A DNA stretch of 40,638 nucleotides from UBA493 sp035655435 (GTDB lineage: Archaea > Iainarchaeota > Iainarchaeia > Iainarchaeales > Iainarchaeaceae), in NCBI GenBank assembly GCA_035655435.1, contig DASRUN010000073.1, positions 1 through 40,638 of the forward strand, written 5' to 3'. Positions 39,622 to 40,638 of the stretch are shown piece after piece. The notes beneath the pieces are model-generated. The model saw nothing but the letters and a program-made list of their open reading frames with translations, had not been told where the DNA came from and did no database searches. A program made the position numbers and the translations under genes. Within the stretch, counting starts at the first letter, position 1. Every line of letters starts with the position of its first letter.

Positions 39622-40638
39622 ATGAAAAAAATAATCGAAACCGCAAGAAGCAAGGCAATGCAGGTTCTCACAACCTGTTCAACCGAACACGGTATTTACG
39701 CGTCCTGCTACACCGACGGCTACACCTCGGTCTGGGCAAGGGATTCCATGATAACAATGATTGGAGCTTCTTCTCATTCAGATGTTTTTGAAAAAGTATT
39801 CAGGAAAAGCATTGAAACACTTGCAACACATCAAAGCAAAAAAGGGCAAATACCGAATGATGTTGATATTTTCGAAAACCGCAAATTAGTTACCTTTGCG
39901 ACAATTGATTCTTCGCTTTGGTTCTTGCTCGGAGAGGCGGCATACAAAAAAAAGTTTGGAAACGCTCTCTGGAAAAAACACAAAAAAAACATTCAAAAAG
40001 CAATTACTTGGGTTGAATATCAGGATGCGGGAGAAGACATGCTTCCCGAACAACAGCCAACATCTGATTGGATGGACTGTTTTCCGCACAAATACGGACA
40101 CACAATAAACACGCAGGCGCTGTACTATGCGGCTCTCAAGGCGCTTGGAAGAAAAAAAATAATTAAAAAATTCAAAAAAAATGCCGATGAAAAACTCTGG
40201 AGCAAAAAACTTGGTTACTATCTCCCATGGCACTGGAAAGACCATAATGCTTATGAGGAAAAAGAGGAATGGTTTGATTCACTCGGAAACATGCTCACGA
40301 TTTGTTATGGTCTTGCTGATTCAAAACAGGCAAAAAGCATACTGAATTTTGTCGAAAAAAAAGGAATTGCAAAACCGTTTCCAATGAGAGCGATTTTCCC
40401 AACAATAAAACCAGATTCGAAAGAATGGAAAGAATACTTCAAATCATGCTTAGCCGGAACTCCGGGAGATTATCTCAATGGAGGAATATGGCCATTCATA
40501 GGCGGATTCTACATTTGCGCATTGGTTGAAACAAAACAATTTTCGAAAGCCGAAAAAGCCCTTGAATTATTGGCAAAGGCAAACAAACTTGCAAAAGCAA
40601 AAAACCAGAATTGGGATTTCAACGAATGGATACACCCA
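39622..40638 (+). CDS. (alpha/alpha)6-barrel glycoside hydrolase, 5' part (GH15/GH100/debranching-like)
   Basis: The frame is open from the ATG at 39622 to the window edge (339 codons), so the C-terminus is missing. Motifs include DGYTSVWARDSMITMIG near residue 35, KKGQIPNDVD, LPEQQPTSDWMD near residue 145, and LNGGIWPFIGGFYICALV near residue 290, which carry the aromatic and acidic residues expected in glucoamylase/neutral-invertase/amylo-1,6-glucosidase catalytic clefts. It probably degrades a storage glucan or another oligosaccharide. A TATA-like AATTAAATTA lies about 25-30 nt upstream of the ATG. Confidence 0.75.
   Translation, partial: MKKIIETARSKAMQVLTTCSTEHGIYASCYTDGYTSVWARDSMITMIGASSHSDVFEKVFRKSIETLATHQSKKGQIPNDVDIFENRKLVTFATIDSSLWFLLGEAAYKKKFGNALWKKHKKNIQKAITWVEYQDAGEDMLPEQQPTSDWMDCFPHKYGHTINTQALYYAALKALGRKKIIKKFKKNADEKLWSKKLGYYLPWHWKDHNAYEEKEEWFDSLGNMLTICYGLADSKQAKSILNFVEKKGIAKPFPMRAIFPTIKPDSKEWKEYFKSCLAGTPGDYLNGGIWPFIGGFYICALVETKQFSKAEKALELLAKANKLAKAKNQNWDFNEWIHP

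Overview
The window is archaeal DNA. The evidence is: an archaeal-type prolyl-tRNA synthetase; both subunits of the archaea-only GatDE amidotransferase; a Dph6-type diphthamide ligase; an archaeal ATP-dependent DNA ligase; Lrp- and TrmB-type regulators; a tRNA gene with a canonical bulge-helix-bulge intron and no encoded CCA; and many genes with a TATA box about 25 nt before the ATG, which implies leaderless mRNAs. The DNA is AT-rich, genes are closely packed, and many proteins are small orphans. This suits a small-genome DPANN-type lineage, but I cannot fix the phylum from this sequence alone.

Layout. 1-1116: an ABC importer fragment (SsuB/TauB-like ATPase plus permease). 1149-8886: TatD nuclease, a membrane-anchored thioredoxin-fold protein, a HemK-like methyltransferase, a three-hairpin intergenic element, a degenerate DRG-family GTPase, two secreted membrane-anchored proteins, and a tightly overlapping operon of an unknown helical protein, a PIN-like protein and a GNAT acetyltransferase. 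8883-13634 is a proline block: proS, a Na+/H+ antiporter, tRNA-Pro(GGG) behind a GC-rich structured segment, a VapBC module, an SRPBCC/DUF1761 pair and intron-containing tRNA-Pro(UGG). 13640-21975: an orphan, DNA ligase, a small membrane protein with a Cys-rich exported protein, an amidohydrolase, Dph6, an IolC-C/DUF2090-like aldolase, a RelBE module with a zinc protein, and class I FBPase.

22013-33052 is the amide-nitrogen region mixed with accessory genes: an L-asparaginase overlapping gatD, then an AAA ATPase (DUF4143) cassette followed by a diverged second copy of the gatD 3' end, a TumE/TumA-like toxin-antitoxin pair, a third asparaginase-family gene divergent from an Lrp/AsnC regulator, an orphan, a VapBC pair, a winged-helix protein, a nucleotidyltransferase with a 55-aa partner, and gatE. 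GatD and GatE together convert Glu-tRNA(Gln) to Gln-tRNA(Gln). 33062-40638: orphans, NAD(P)HX dehydratase, a Yip1-like membrane protein, a sugar-phosphate cupin, two short zinc-binding proteins, a possible haem-oxygenase-fold protein, a TrmB-like regulator, a YchF/OLA1-type GTPase with intact motifs, and the start of an (alpha/alpha)6 glycosidase cut by the window edge.

The strongest unusual signal is at 24286-26112. A DUF4143 ATPase cassette sits between the real 3' end of gatD and a second, 126-nt gap-free copy of that 3' end. The two copies differ mainly at synonymous sites, so the cassette probably arrived by recombination anchored in gatD and carried a gatD end from another lineage. Other notable signals are the DRG-family protein lacking the standard G3 and G4 motifs, two intergenic regions built of tandem hairpins, and a high density of toxin-antitoxin-like genes, several with palindromic operators next to the TATA box.
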